From an uncultured Bacillota bacterium (GTDB taxonomy: Bacteria > Bacillota > Clostridia > Peptostreptococcales > Anaerovoracaceae), in assembly GCA_947302945.1 (NCBI GenBank), contig CAMYWZ010000052.1, positions 1 through 7,542 of the forward strand: a stretch of 7,542 bases of DNA, read 5' to 3'. Of this stretch, positions 1 to 6,281 are shown piece after piece. The notes under the pieces were generated by a model, which worked only from the letters and a program-made list of their open reading frames with translations, was not told where the DNA came from and searched no databases. The stretch's first letter is position 1; every line of letters starts with the position of its first letter. Made by a program: the position numbers and the translations under genes.

Positions 1-609
1 CATGCGGACGCCGTCTATGCTGACCGCCGCTGTGAATACCTTTGCGTGATCCGGTCCGCTTGAGTCTATGATCTCGTACCTGATGTCGGTCTTGCCGTTC
101 TTCTGGCAGTATACCTGAAGATCGGTCTTGTAGTCCGAGGGGAGGCCGCCTTCGGCCGCCGCCTGTATGGTGCTTCCCAGAAGCCTGTCTATTACGCGTA
201 CGACAGCGTCGTTTCCGCCGTCGAGAAAGACTGCTGCGATGACTGCTTCCGCGGCGTCCGCGACGAGAGCCGGCCTGTTCCTTCCGCCTTTCTGCTCTTC
301 GCCCTTGCCAAGGCGCAGGAAGCGGTTGAGGCCCGCTTTTACCGCTGCGCTCCCAAGAGCGCTTTCGCAGACTATCTCAGCTCTCAGCTTTGTAAGAAAG
401 CCCTCGTTTTTATCCGGGAAGCGCCTGTAGAGCTCGTAGCCTACGACAGCGTCGAGTATAGCGTCGCCTAAAAACTCCAGGCGCTCGTTGCCCTTGGCCG
501 GATCTCCGAGGAAATCGTTGGCGTAGGAGCTGTGCGTGAGCGCCGTCTGAAGGAGCCCTTCGTCCTTGAAGCGGTACCCTATGATCTTTTCGACTTCTTC
601 TCTGAGCAT
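1..609 (-). CDS. rnc: Ribonuclease III, 3' end outside window
   Basis: Endoribonuclease that cuts double-stranded RNA in rRNA maturation and mRNA turnover; cytoplasmic, acts as a dimer. The 203 visible residues begin MLREEVEKIIGYRF. The catalytic domain carries the family signature NERLEFLGDAILDAV at residues 41-55, giving the metal-binding acidic residues E45 and D49, and a second acidic pair D118 and E121 in the ADAAEAVIAAVFLDGG stretch. The double-stranded RNA binding domain begins near residue 159 with DYKTDLQVY and continues through SGPDHAKVFTAAV. The family is usually about 225-235 residues, so roughly the last 25 are missing beyond position 1. The ATG at 609 is preceded by AGGA with a 7-base spacing (minus strand), which supports this start. 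It lies 19 bp after the preceding membrane-protein gene and is probably the third gene of that operon. All catalytic residues are present, so the enzyme should be active. Identification is secure. Confidence 0.97.
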   Translation of the reverse strand, partial: MLREEVEKIIGYRFKDEGLLQTALTHSSYANDFLGDPAKGNERLEFLGDAILDAVVGYELYRRFPDKNEGFLTKLRAEIVCESALGSAAVKAGLNRFLRLGKGEEQKGGRNRPALVADAAEAVIAAVFLDGGNDAVVRVIDRLLGSTIQAAAEGGLPSDYKTDLQVYCQKNGKTDIRYEIIDSSGPDHAKVFTAAVSIDGVRM

Positions 610-628
610 GATAGGTTCCTGCCGCAGC

Positions 629-1741
629 CTACTTTGTTATGCCGCGCTGGTTTATGACTTTCCACCCGCCGTTATACCTTATGAGGCAAATGGTGCTGTC
701 CATGACGTCGTCGTGGTTGACGTTTGTCCTGGTTATATGCATGTGCTTTACAAGATGGACGTCTGCACATATCAGGTCTTCGCCGTATTTGATGACGTTG
801 CTGACTGTTTCTTCTGTGAAGGGAGGATTGTTGAGCGTATGCCCCGAAACGAAGGTTATATCCACATCGGTAGCCCAGTTCCATGCATACAGATACTCCT
901 CGGATCCTTCGATCAGGTAGGCGCCTACAGTGTTAAAACCATTGTTCCATCCGGTCAGATCATCCGTCATAAATTTGGACCAGATTTTCGCGAAACCCAT
1001 GATGTCGAAGTCGCAGCCGGCTGCTTCAAGCGTATCGAAATGCTGGGCTATGCCGGGGAGAACGACCTTGTTCTCCTCATCGATCTCGTAGGGAACTTCC
1101 TCTTCGCCGCGCATGATCTTAAGCTCCGGTTCTTTGGTAAGATACCTGAATATGTAGGTGTCGTCCGACGGAATGGTGACGTAGTTGCCGGCGTCGCTGA
1201 AAATGGTGGGGCTTACAGAAGAATCCGGGGTCATGAGCTGACCGCTCATGTAGATCTGACAGTAGGAAGGCGCGTAAACTTCCAGACTGTACAGTTCCTT
1301 TTCGCCGCAGGGCTCTATTCCCGTAAGCTCATAGATGCCGTAGTTGATGACTCCTATCTTGCTTACACTGCGGACCTTGTTGAGCACCACGGTGCAAAGC
1401 TGCTGTTCTCCCTTGAAGATGCCGTAGGAATCGCTGCCGCTTTCCTTTTTGATGGTATACTGCTTTTCGGTAAAGATCCTGCGGATGTTTCCGACCTGGT
1501 CGCCCTCGTCCACCTTATCGGTGAAGTTGAAGAGAGACTTTATCTGGTCGTCCGTGATGTTGTCCAAAGCCCCTGTAACTATCTCCGAGGGCGTGTTGGC
1601 TTCCCATTCTTCGAGCGTGGCTCTTACGTAATTGTTTGCGTAGAATCCGAATCCGACGAGCGCTAATACCCACAGGATCATGAAGATCCTGAAGAAATGT
1701 ATCTTGACCTTTTTCTTTGTGTGTTTAGTTTTTCCGGCCAT
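629..1741 (-). CDS. Single-pass membrane protein of unknown function, possible NTF2-like C-terminal domain
   Basis: I do not recognise this 370-residue protein. Visible: a basic N-terminus (residues 1-14, rich in Lys), one hydrophobic segment at about 16-35, then a long soluble part that the positive-inside rule places outside the cell. The C-terminal 120 residues contain EYLYAWNWATDVD, an alternating beta-like stretch, and an ending of the form DSTICLIRYNGGWKVINQR (residues 348-366). This resembles the last two strands of NTF2/SnoaL-like domains, but that is fold guesswork. Six cysteines occur after the membrane segment. The ATG at 1741 follows the stop of the phosphodiester-glycosidase gene by 7 bp, with AAGGTAGGTG upstream as ribosome binding site, so the two genes are very likely co-transcribed and may act together at the cell surface. 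The next gene is rnc. Coding status is secure because the frame is open for its whole length with good initiation context; function is unknown. Confidence 0.85.
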   Translation of the reverse strand: MAGKTKHTKKKVKIHFFRIFMILWVLALVGFGFYANNYVRATLEEWEANTPSEIVTGALDNITDDQIKSLFNFTDKVDEGDQVGNIRRIFTEKQYTIKKESGSDSYGIFKGEQQLCTVVLNKVRSVSKIGVINYGIYELTGIEPCGEKELYSLEVYAPSYCQIYMSGQLMTPDSSVSPTIFSDAGNYVTIPSDDTYIFRYLTKEPELKIMRGEEEVPYEIDEENKVVLPGIAQHFDTLEAAGCDFDIMGFAKIWSKFMTDDLTGWNNGFNTVGAYLIEGSEEYLYAWNWATDVDITFVSGHTLNNPPFTEETVSNVIKYGEDLICADVHLVKHMHITRTNVNHDDVMDSTICLIRYNGGWKVINQRGITK

Positions 1742-1748
1742 ATCGCAC

Positions 1749-2789
1749 CTACCTTACCAGCACCGCATCGGGAAGACGCCAGGATGTGTTCGCGTAGTAG
1801 AACGTGACGCTGTTCTGCAGCCACTGTCCGTTGTAGTACATGCTCGTGGATGAGCCGCCGTCCAGATTCGCGGCGTTCACCGCGCCGTAGCTTGCCATTA
1901 TCTCTATGAGGTCCGAAGCCGTGGCTCCGAGCTGGCCGTTGGCACCTCTGCCCGTAGTGACGAGCAGCAGCATGCGGCCGTCTTTCGTCTGTCCTATGGC
2001 GGTCCTGGGGTTGGCTCCGGAGCCCATGCCGTTGAGCACTCTCTTTTCGCCGTTGATTATGAGTTTTACGAAGTGATTGTTGGAATCGACTTCCTCGTCC
2101 TGGAAAGTGACGGCATCTCTGATACCGTGATCGGCTATGATCTGGCGGATCTGGGAATCGCTGCAGCCGGCGATGTCTACGATATCGAGCTTATTGTCGT
2201 AAGTCATGCCTATGAGGACCAGGCCGGCCATGCCGAGGTTGCTCATGTTCTGGATCTCGCCCTGGCTGACTACAGGACCGTAGGGCCTTCCGCCTTCGTT
2301 CGCGGCCGAATAGTAAAGCCCGCCGTTGATGCCTGCCGTGGCGCCGTAATTGTTAACTATCTTATCCAGCTCCTGGCCGTACTTTGTCCAGGGGTATGTG
2401 GTGCCGACGAATACACGTGAAGGGTCGTTGACTATCATCATGGTGGCGGTGAAATTGTCGCCCTGGATCTTTTCTATGGTGATCTCGTTGGGGTCTATGG
2501 TCGGATCGTCAACGGGTATTTCTATAAGCCCTGTGTCAGGCTCCTTGTCGAACGTGCCCATGGAGTTCTGCGACAGTATCTCGCTTATTTCGTCGTCCGA
2601 CATGAACACGCCTACGGCCCATTTCATATTGCCGGTCTCGAGCATGGTCTTTACGAAGAGGCTCTTGGCCTCAGCCGACGGACCGTTGACGATGGTGCTT
2701 ATCACCACCGCAAGTATTGCCGCTATCCCTATGATGGTGACGAGCAGCCAGAGGAAAAACTTCCCTATTCCCTTTGCGACTTTCTTCAT
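1749..2789 (-). CDS. Membrane-anchored phosphodiester glycosidase (NAGPA-like) family protein
   Basis: A 346-residue protein with a short basic N-terminus and one hydrophobic segment at about residues 11-33, so probably anchored with its catalytic part outside. The body matches the phosphodiester-glycosidase family (NAGPA domain, often annotated as exopolysaccharide biosynthesis protein): GINGGLYY at 153-160, NPRTAIGQTKDG at 260-271, NLDGGSSTSMYYNG at 308-321, and the closing RLPDAVLVR. In animals the family removes GlcNAc from mannose-6-phosphate diesters. In bacteria the substrates are mostly unproven and are thought to be glycosyl phosphodiesters of envelope polymers. The ATG at 2789 has AAAGGGAAG upstream at slightly long spacing and lies about 57 bases downstream of the inferred transcription start of a strong promoter. 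It heads a three-gene unit with the membrane protein and rnc. Family assignment is strong; the substrate is unknown. Confidence 0.9.
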   Translation of the reverse strand: MKKVAKGIGKFFLWLLVTIIGIAAILAVVISTIVNGPSAEAKSLFVKTMLETGNMKWAVGVFMSDDEISEILSQNSMGTFDKEPDTGLIEIPVDDPTIDPNEITIEKIQGDNFTATMMIVNDPSRVFVGTTYPWTKYGQELDKIVNNYGATAGINGGLYYSAANEGGRPYGPVVSQGEIQNMSNLGMAGLVLIGMTYDNKLDIVDIAGCSDSQIRQIIADHGIRDAVTFQDEEVDSNNHFVKLIINGEKRVLNGMGSGANPRTAIGQTKDGRMLLLVTTGRGANGQLGATASDLIEIMASYGAVNAANLDGGSSTSMYYNGQWLQNSVTFYYANTSWRLPDAVLVR

Positions 2790-2853
2790 TCTTTTCTTCC
2801 CTTTGATTTACGCTGTACCACAAAATAATGCAGTGCGTCGTCTGCTTCAATAC

Positions 2854-2882
2854 ATCATATAGCATTTTGCCCTGAATGTCAA
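2854..2882 (-). promoter_or_regulatory. Sigma-A type promoter for the phosphodiester-glycosidase/rnc unit
   Basis: Read on the minus strand: a perfect -35 box TTGACA (2882-2877), exactly 17 bases of spacer, and a -10 box TATGAT (2859-2854), one mismatch from TATAAT. Transcription would begin near 2846-2847, giving a leader of about 57 bases before the ATG at 2789. It is the only near-consensus promoter I found in an intergenic position, and it separates the rnc-side unit from the upstream ROK gene. Confidence 0.8.
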
Positions 2883-2889
2883 ATGAATT

Positions 2890-2906
2890 AAGAGCCGGCG
2901 GCTTTT
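2890..2906 (-). terminator. Weak possible terminator after the ROK gene
   Basis: Just after the ROK stop codon the sequence holds a short inverted repeat AGCC-(3 nt)-GGCT (2893-2903), flanked by two A-T pairs beyond one mismatch, followed on the minus strand by AATTCATTT. The 4-bp core and the lack of a clean U-tract make it a poor intrinsic terminator. Read on the plus strand the arms extend to 7 bp with one G-U pair and end in TTTT, but no plus-strand gene would use it. The rest of the 127-bp gap (2790-2916) holds only the promoter and leader. Confidence 0.25.
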
Positions 2907-2916
2907 ACGCGGATAC

Positions 2917-4083
2917 TTATCCGAAAAGCTTCTGGACGTAGACTGCTGCCGGGCCGACGAAACCGTCCCTTCCGGCAAGCGGAGAGTGCAGGATGAACCC
3001 GTCATCGCAGCTGCTGTCATAGCTTCTGCAGGCCTTTATGAACCTGCCGCGTATGATCTGGCTGGAGAAGAGCCTTCCAGTAAGGACTATGTGATTCGGA
3101 GCGAGGATGGTGCTCGAATTTACCGCGCATCTCGCGAAGAGATCTATGGCTGAATCTATGTAAGCTCTGGTTTCTTCGTCCGTGGAAGCGTAGGCATTTC
3201 CGAAGTCATCGGGCTCGAAGGAAAGACGCTTGGTAAGAGCGGCATAGGAGACTTCGGTCTCCAGGCATCCGCGCCTTCCGCAGCTGCATAAAGATCCGTC
3301 TTTCTTTACGATATAGTGGCCCAGCTCGGCTGCTTTTCCGCGCCTGCCTTTGTAGATGGCGCCGTCGAGTATGATGGCGCTTCCTACACCGGGGCCCCAC
3401 TTTATCATGAGCAGGTTTTCGGTCTTGCGTCCGAGGCCGAATAGTATCTCCGCCTGAGCAAGAGCGTCCACGTTGTTTTCCACAAGTACCGGAAGCTTGA
3501 GCTCTTCGGACATGACAGAAGCTATGTCCACGCGCCTGTTCCAGACGCCGTAAGCATTCAGGGATATGCCCGCTTCTGTGTCCACGAGCCCGGTGATGCC
3601 CACGGAAGCGCAGTTTATCCTGTTGCGGGCGTCTGCCGGCATGCAGGAAACCATGTGTTTTAAGTGGGCGGCTATCACCTTCAGGAACGCTTCGGGCTCC
3701 TGTGTCTTGTCGGTGGCAAGGCGCATCACAAGAGGAGCCTTGTCCTTTACCGAAGCGACAGGCTGGCCCTTGATGTTGCAGACAGCAAGGACTGTCTCGC
3801 GGGATTCGATGTTAGCGGTGAGCACATAAGAGTGCTCCGCGTTGATATCGATGAGTATCTTTTTCCGGCCGGCCGTGCGCAGACCGTCGCGGAGAACTCC
3901 GAGCTCCTTTAAAAGGCCTTCCTCGATGAGCTGGGTGGTGATCTGGGTGACCGACGCGGGAGTGAGCCCGGCTTCCGCCGCTATGTCCTTTCTGGACACA
4001 GGGCCGTAGTCGTTGATGTATCCGAGTATGAGAGAGCGGTTCCTGAGCTTGATGCGCTCCATGTTCATTCCCTTGCCGTCCAT
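2917..4083 (-). CDS. ROK-family transcriptional repressor (NagC/XylR type)
   Basis: A 388-residue DNA-binding sugar sensor. The N-terminal winged helix-turn-helix (about residues 15-60) contains the pattern GPVSRKDIAAEAGLTPASV, followed by a ROK domain. The ROK zinc site is complete: H256 in GHYIV and C266, C268, C273 in CSCGRRGCLE. Two features argue against sugar-kinase activity. The usual N-terminal phosphate-binding DxGxT is replaced by DINAEHSYV (79-87). The catalytic Asp of ROK kinases, normally in E-N-D-x-N-A, is Asn in ENNVDALA (N204). This is the normal state for NagC/XylR-type regulators. The ATG at 4083 has AAAGGAG with 6-base spacing, a near-ideal ribosome binding site, and is preferred over the downstream ATGs at codons 6 and 8. 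It lies 39 bp after the isomerase gene on the same strand, so it is probably the regulator of the upstream sugar cluster; the ligand is inferred, not shown. Confidence 0.92.
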   Translation of the reverse strand: MDGKGMNMERIKLRNRSLILGYINDYGPVSRKDIAAEAGLTPASVTQITTQLIEEGLLKELGVLRDGLRTAGRKKILIDINAEHSYVLTANIESRETVLAVCNIKGQPVASVKDKAPLVMRLATDKTQEPEAFLKVIAAHLKHMVSCMPADARNRINCASVGITGLVDTEAGISLNAYGVWNRRVDIASVMSEELKLPVLVENNVDALAQAEILFGLGRKTENLLMIKWGPGVGSAIILDGAIYKGRRGKAAELGHYIVKKDGSLCSCGRRGCLETEVSYAALTKRLSFEPDDFGNAYASTDEETRAYIDSAIDLFARCAVNSSTILAPNHIVLTGRLFSSQIIRGRFIKACRSYDSSCDDGFILHSPLAGRDGFVGPAAVYVQKLFG

Positions 4084-4104
4084 GTCGTTCTCCTTTCAGG
4101 TGAG

Positions 4105-4120
4105 CTGCGCAGATGCGCAG
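4105..4120 (-). other. Hairpin between the isomerase and ROK genes
   Basis: A perfect 6-bp inverted repeat with a 4-base loop (CTGCGC-AGAT-GCGCAG on the plus strand), placed 2 bases after the isomerase stop codon and upstream of the ROK ribosome binding site. No U-tract follows, so it is unlikely to be an intrinsic terminator; mRNA 3'-end protection or a regulator site are alternatives. It is paired with a second hairpin immediately upstream in the isomerase coding end. Confidence 0.5.
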
Positions 4121-4122
4121 GT

Positions 4123-5466
4123 TCAGAAGCGGAGCGCTTCCGCTCCGAGCATTTTTGCGAGTATCTCCAGTTCGTCCGCGGCGTCTCCGTAGATGACCGC
4201 GTAGTGAGGCTCCCAGCCCTCCTCCACCGTGCGGCGGACTATGTCCTCCGCGCACGCTTTCGTCTTAACGACCAGCGAGGTTCCGAGGAACTGCTGAGGC
4301 ACGTCGAGGGCTTCGCCTGAGGCTATGAAGAAGCGGACGGAGCCGTCCGGCTTTCTTCCCACCCTGAAGACTGTGACGTTTTTGGCCGCCTTGCAGCCGA
4401 ACTCAAGAGTGGGGCCAATACGGCGGTTGCAGTGCACGCCTGCGCATGCACCGGTGTCCTGCCTTGCGAGCGAACACGCGGCAGTGCCGCAGTGCCAGAA
4501 GGTGATGGTGTTTTCCGCTTCATTCAGAGACACGGGATCTCCGAAGAAAGCGGGGCTTTGCGTAAGGCGCATGCCTATCCACATGGACAGGGCGCCGTAG
4601 GTATCGGCCTCGCAGCTTGCGGCTACGCCAAGGTCATTGAGCATGGCAAGGACCGCGCAGACCGGAGTGCCGAAGGAGGTGAAGAAGTCCGGCCAGCAGC
4701 GCGAAGCCAGCGCGCCTATGCCGCCCTCCTTCACATACTCAAAGTATGCTTTATAAAGCCTTGCAAAGTCAAGGCGGTTTTTTTCGGGAGTGTTTTCAAG
4801 GCCCTTCATGCGGGAGGCAGCGTCCTTAAGATATGCCGCGCATTCCTCGTCGGTAAAGCCTTTTGCCCTGTCTATGAGCTCCCTTGCCTCTATCGATTCG
4901 AGCCTGACGCCGAACTTTTCGAGAAGGTCCAGGTCCAGAGCCCTTCCGAAGCCGAAGCCCTGGGGCGTGTGGCCCACGGCGGCGATCTTGAGGCTCTTCA
5001 TCTCGTGCTTTACCCTGGCAGCCTTCATGGCAGCCTTTATGTGCTTTATGACCTTCTCTTCCGAGGGGGAACCGTAAACGTACTCGAACTGCTCATCCCG
5101 CATCTGCTTTATGGCGTTCGCTGCGGAATAGGCTCCCGTAAGGGAGTTGAGGCGAAGCCGCCCGCCGTCTATGACCGGCTCCCTTAAGGTCCAGAGCAGT
5201 ATCGGAGCTTCCTTAAAGCTGGCAAGCACTTCGGACGCGTAAGCCGCGTTCGCGAACGTTACGTTCTGAAGTATGATGAAGTCCGGGTCTATGCTGTCCA
5301 GGAAAGCGGTAAGCTTGTCGATGGAAAGCAGCTTCTCCTGCGGAACAGCGGTGTCCGCGTCTATGCTTTTAAGAAGCGCTGCCGAAGCCTCGAACTCCTT
5401 CTGAGCGCTCTCGAGATGGAAGGTCCCGACACCTATGGGGACGTATGCCGCCTGAAACTTTTTCAT
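4123..5466 (-). CDS. L-fucose isomerase-like sugar isomerase, candidate sulfoquinovose isomerase
   Basis: A 447-residue cytoplasmic ketol-isomerase of the L-fucose/L-arabinose isomerase fold. Family-like elements in order: GYG-type N-terminal domain beginning MKKFQAAYVPIGVGTF, CEADTYGALSMWIGM (285-299), FFGDPVSLNEAENTITFWHCGTAA (308-330 region), and the C-terminal GWEPHYAVIYGD (417-428). By analogy with L-fucose isomerase, E286, D310 and H421 are the likely metal ligands, and H325 of HCG is also probably at the active site. The protein is shorter than classical FucI (about 590 residues), as in the smaller branch that includes sulfoquinovose isomerases of sulfo-transaldolase and sulfo-transketolase pathways. 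I chose the ATG at 5466 because GATGAGGT precedes it with proper spacing; the in-frame ATG at 5478 would add MRYI but has poorly placed purines. It follows a TauE-type permease gene by 53 bp and precedes the ROK gene. Family membership is firm; the substrate is inferred from neighbours, and fucose or another aldose is possible. Confidence 0.88.
   Translation of the reverse strand: MKKFQAAYVPIGVGTFHLESAQKEFEASAALLKSIDADTAVPQEKLLSIDKLTAFLDSIDPDFIILQNVTFANAAYASEVLASFKEAPILLWTLREPVIDGGRLRLNSLTGAYSAANAIKQMRDEQFEYVYGSPSEEKVIKHIKAAMKAARVKHEMKSLKIAAVGHTPQGFGFGRALDLDLLEKFGVRLESIEARELIDRAKGFTDEECAAYLKDAASRMKGLENTPEKNRLDFARLYKAYFEYVKEGGIGALASRCWPDFFTSFGTPVCAVLAMLNDLGVAASCEADTYGALSMWIGMRLTQSPAFFGDPVSLNEAENTITFWHCGTAACSLARQDTGACAGVHCNRRIGPTLEFGCKAAKNVTVFRVGRKPDGSVRFFIASGEALDVPQQFLGTSLVVKTKACAEDIVRRTVEEGWEPHYAVIYGDAADELEILAKMLGAEALRF
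4130..4147 (-). other. Hairpin in the last codons of the isomerase gene
   Basis: A perfect 7-bp inverted repeat with a 4-base loop (CGGAGCG-CTTC-CGCTCCG on the plus strand; GAAG loop in the mRNA) covering the codons for the final residues of the isomerase. Followed 9 bases later by the 6-bp hairpin at 4105-4120. Part of it may be a by-product of coding for Ala-Glu-Ala-Leu-Arg, but perfect tandem stems at a gene end suggest an mRNA structure. Confidence 0.4.
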
Positions 5467-5471
5467 AATGT

Positions 5472-5479
5472 ACCTCATC
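5472..5479 (-). promoter_or_regulatory. Ribosome binding site that sets the isomerase start
   Basis: Minus-strand GATGAGGT lies 5-6 bases before the ATG at 5466, and this decides that start over the ATG at 5478, which would lie inside the ribosome binding site. The motif is the last part of the double-hairpin repeat at 5472-5514. Confidence 0.65.
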
Positions 5480-5514
5480 CGCCCTTCCGGGCACCTTCCC
5501 CTTTCAGGGAAGGC
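5472..5514 (-). repeat. Double-hairpin intergenic repeat, REP/MITE-like
   Basis: Between the permease and isomerase genes lie two consecutive inverted repeats: CCTTCCC-(6 nt)-GGGAAGG (5494-5513, 7-bp stem) and GCCC-TTCC-GGGC (5481-5492), followed by CATCC/GGATGAGG. The arrangement GGGAAGG, hairpin, GGATGAGG is one I recall as a short repeat scattered through genomes of Clostridia such as Oscillospiraceae; this is memory, not a search. Only this one copy is in the window, so its repeat status cannot be shown here. It has no U-tract and is unlikely to be a terminator by itself. Confidence 0.55.
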
Positions 5515-5519
5515 ATCCT

Positions 5520-6278
5520 CTACTTAAAAAACAGCGAGATCCCTGCTGTAAGGAGCAGGACGTAAGTTACAGCCATGAATACGCGCTGGCTCATGCGCTT
5601 ATATAATACGCTGCCCAGCAGCATGCCCGCGAGCAGGAAAGGCACGGTGATCAGCTGGACTTTCAGCAGTCCCATGTTCCACGCGCCGCTTATGATCTGC
5701 GAGACCAGTATGATCCCGTTCAGGAATATCCAGACGGTAGATATGGTCGCGCGGAAAGCCGTCTTGTCCTTTATCCTTGCGGCAAGATAGCTTATGAGGA
5801 GCGGGCCGCCGCAGACGAACATGCCGTGCACCAGGCCCGACGCCGCAAGTATCAGCGCGCTTAATGCCGCGCTTTTTTCCGGCCCTTCCGCGTCCGCTGC
5901 CTGCCCGGATGCGTCCTTTTTCCTGAGGAACATCTTCCAAAGGCCGAGGACCGCAGTTGCAGTAACGATGACGCCGAGTATCAGGTACAAAACCGCCGGG
6001 CGTCCCGAAAGCCAGCGCCTTATGAAAAGTCCGGCGATCACGGCGGGGACCGTGACGGTCAGGACCTTTTTGATCTCCCCGGTGTCCACGCTCTTCCTGC
6101 TGCCGGCGAAGACGTATATCCCCGAGAGCAGTCCCAGCACGTTCAGCACGGGCACTGCCGTATCCATGCCGACGAGCCTTACCGAAAAAGGCATGGCGAG
6201 TATCGTTCCGGCAAAGCCGGTTATGCCCTGGATGACGTTCGCGAGAAGCACCACCAGGTAAAACAGAGCTTCCTTCAT
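5520..6278 (-). CDS. TauE/SafE-family membrane permease, candidate sulfonate exporter
   Basis: A 252-residue integral membrane protein with about eight hydrophobic segments (roughly residues 4-32, 40-60, 71-87, 96-116, 138-166, 178-197, 206-226, 231-251) and a charged loop at 118-136. The two half-repeats carry the family's glycine-rich motifs: GITGFAGTILAMPF at 18-31 and GLVHGMFVCGGPLLISYLA at 148-166. This length and pattern match TauE/SafE (formerly DUF81) transporters, which move sulfite, sulfoacetate and other organosulfonates. In sulfoglycolysis clusters such proteins are thought to export the C3 sulfonate end product. The ATG at 6278 is only 3 bases after the stop of the DUF4867 gene. 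The nearest GGAG is 15 bases away, too far for a good ribosome binding site, so translation probably depends on coupling to the upstream gene. Family is clear; direction and substrate are inferred from context. Confidence 0.92.
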   Translation of the reverse strand: MKEALFYLVVLLANVIQGITGFAGTILAMPFSVRLVGMDTAVPVLNVLGLLSGIYVFAGSRKSVDTGEIKKVLTVTVPAVIAGLFIRRWLSGRPAVLYLILGVIVTATAVLGLWKMFLRKKDASGQAADAEGPEKSAALSALILAASGLVHGMFVCGGPLLISYLAARIKDKTAFRATISTVWIFLNGIILVSQIISGAWNMGLLKVQLITVPFLLAGMLLGSVLYKRMSQRVFMAVTYVLLLTAGISLFFK

Positions 6279-6281
6279 AGA

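Noticed and set aside
566..1666. Long plus-strand open frame (366 codons) opposite the membrane-protein gene
   Set aside because: It mirrors the minus-strand gene codon by codon, has no ribosome binding site, shows no domain pattern, and the opposite frame has a proper start, membrane anchor and operon spacing.
2790..2853. Leader of the glycosidase gene considered as a riboswitch
   Set aside because: At about 57 bases it is too short for most known classes and I see no paired stems or terminator in it.
2671..2865. Small minus-strand open frame (64 codons) starting in the promoter region before the glycosidase gene
   Set aside because: Its start overlaps the -10 box, so it would precede the transcription start, and most of it is an out-of-frame reading of the glycosidase N-terminus.
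4105..4120. Considered as an intrinsic terminator after the isomerase gene
   Set aside because: No U-tract follows the stem on the minus strand; the ROK gene begins soon after with a good ribosome binding site, so read-through is more likely.
4432..5187. Plus-strand open frame of 251 codons inside the isomerase gene
   Set aside because: Antisense shadow caused by GC-rich codons; the minus-strand isomerase is conserved along the same stretch.
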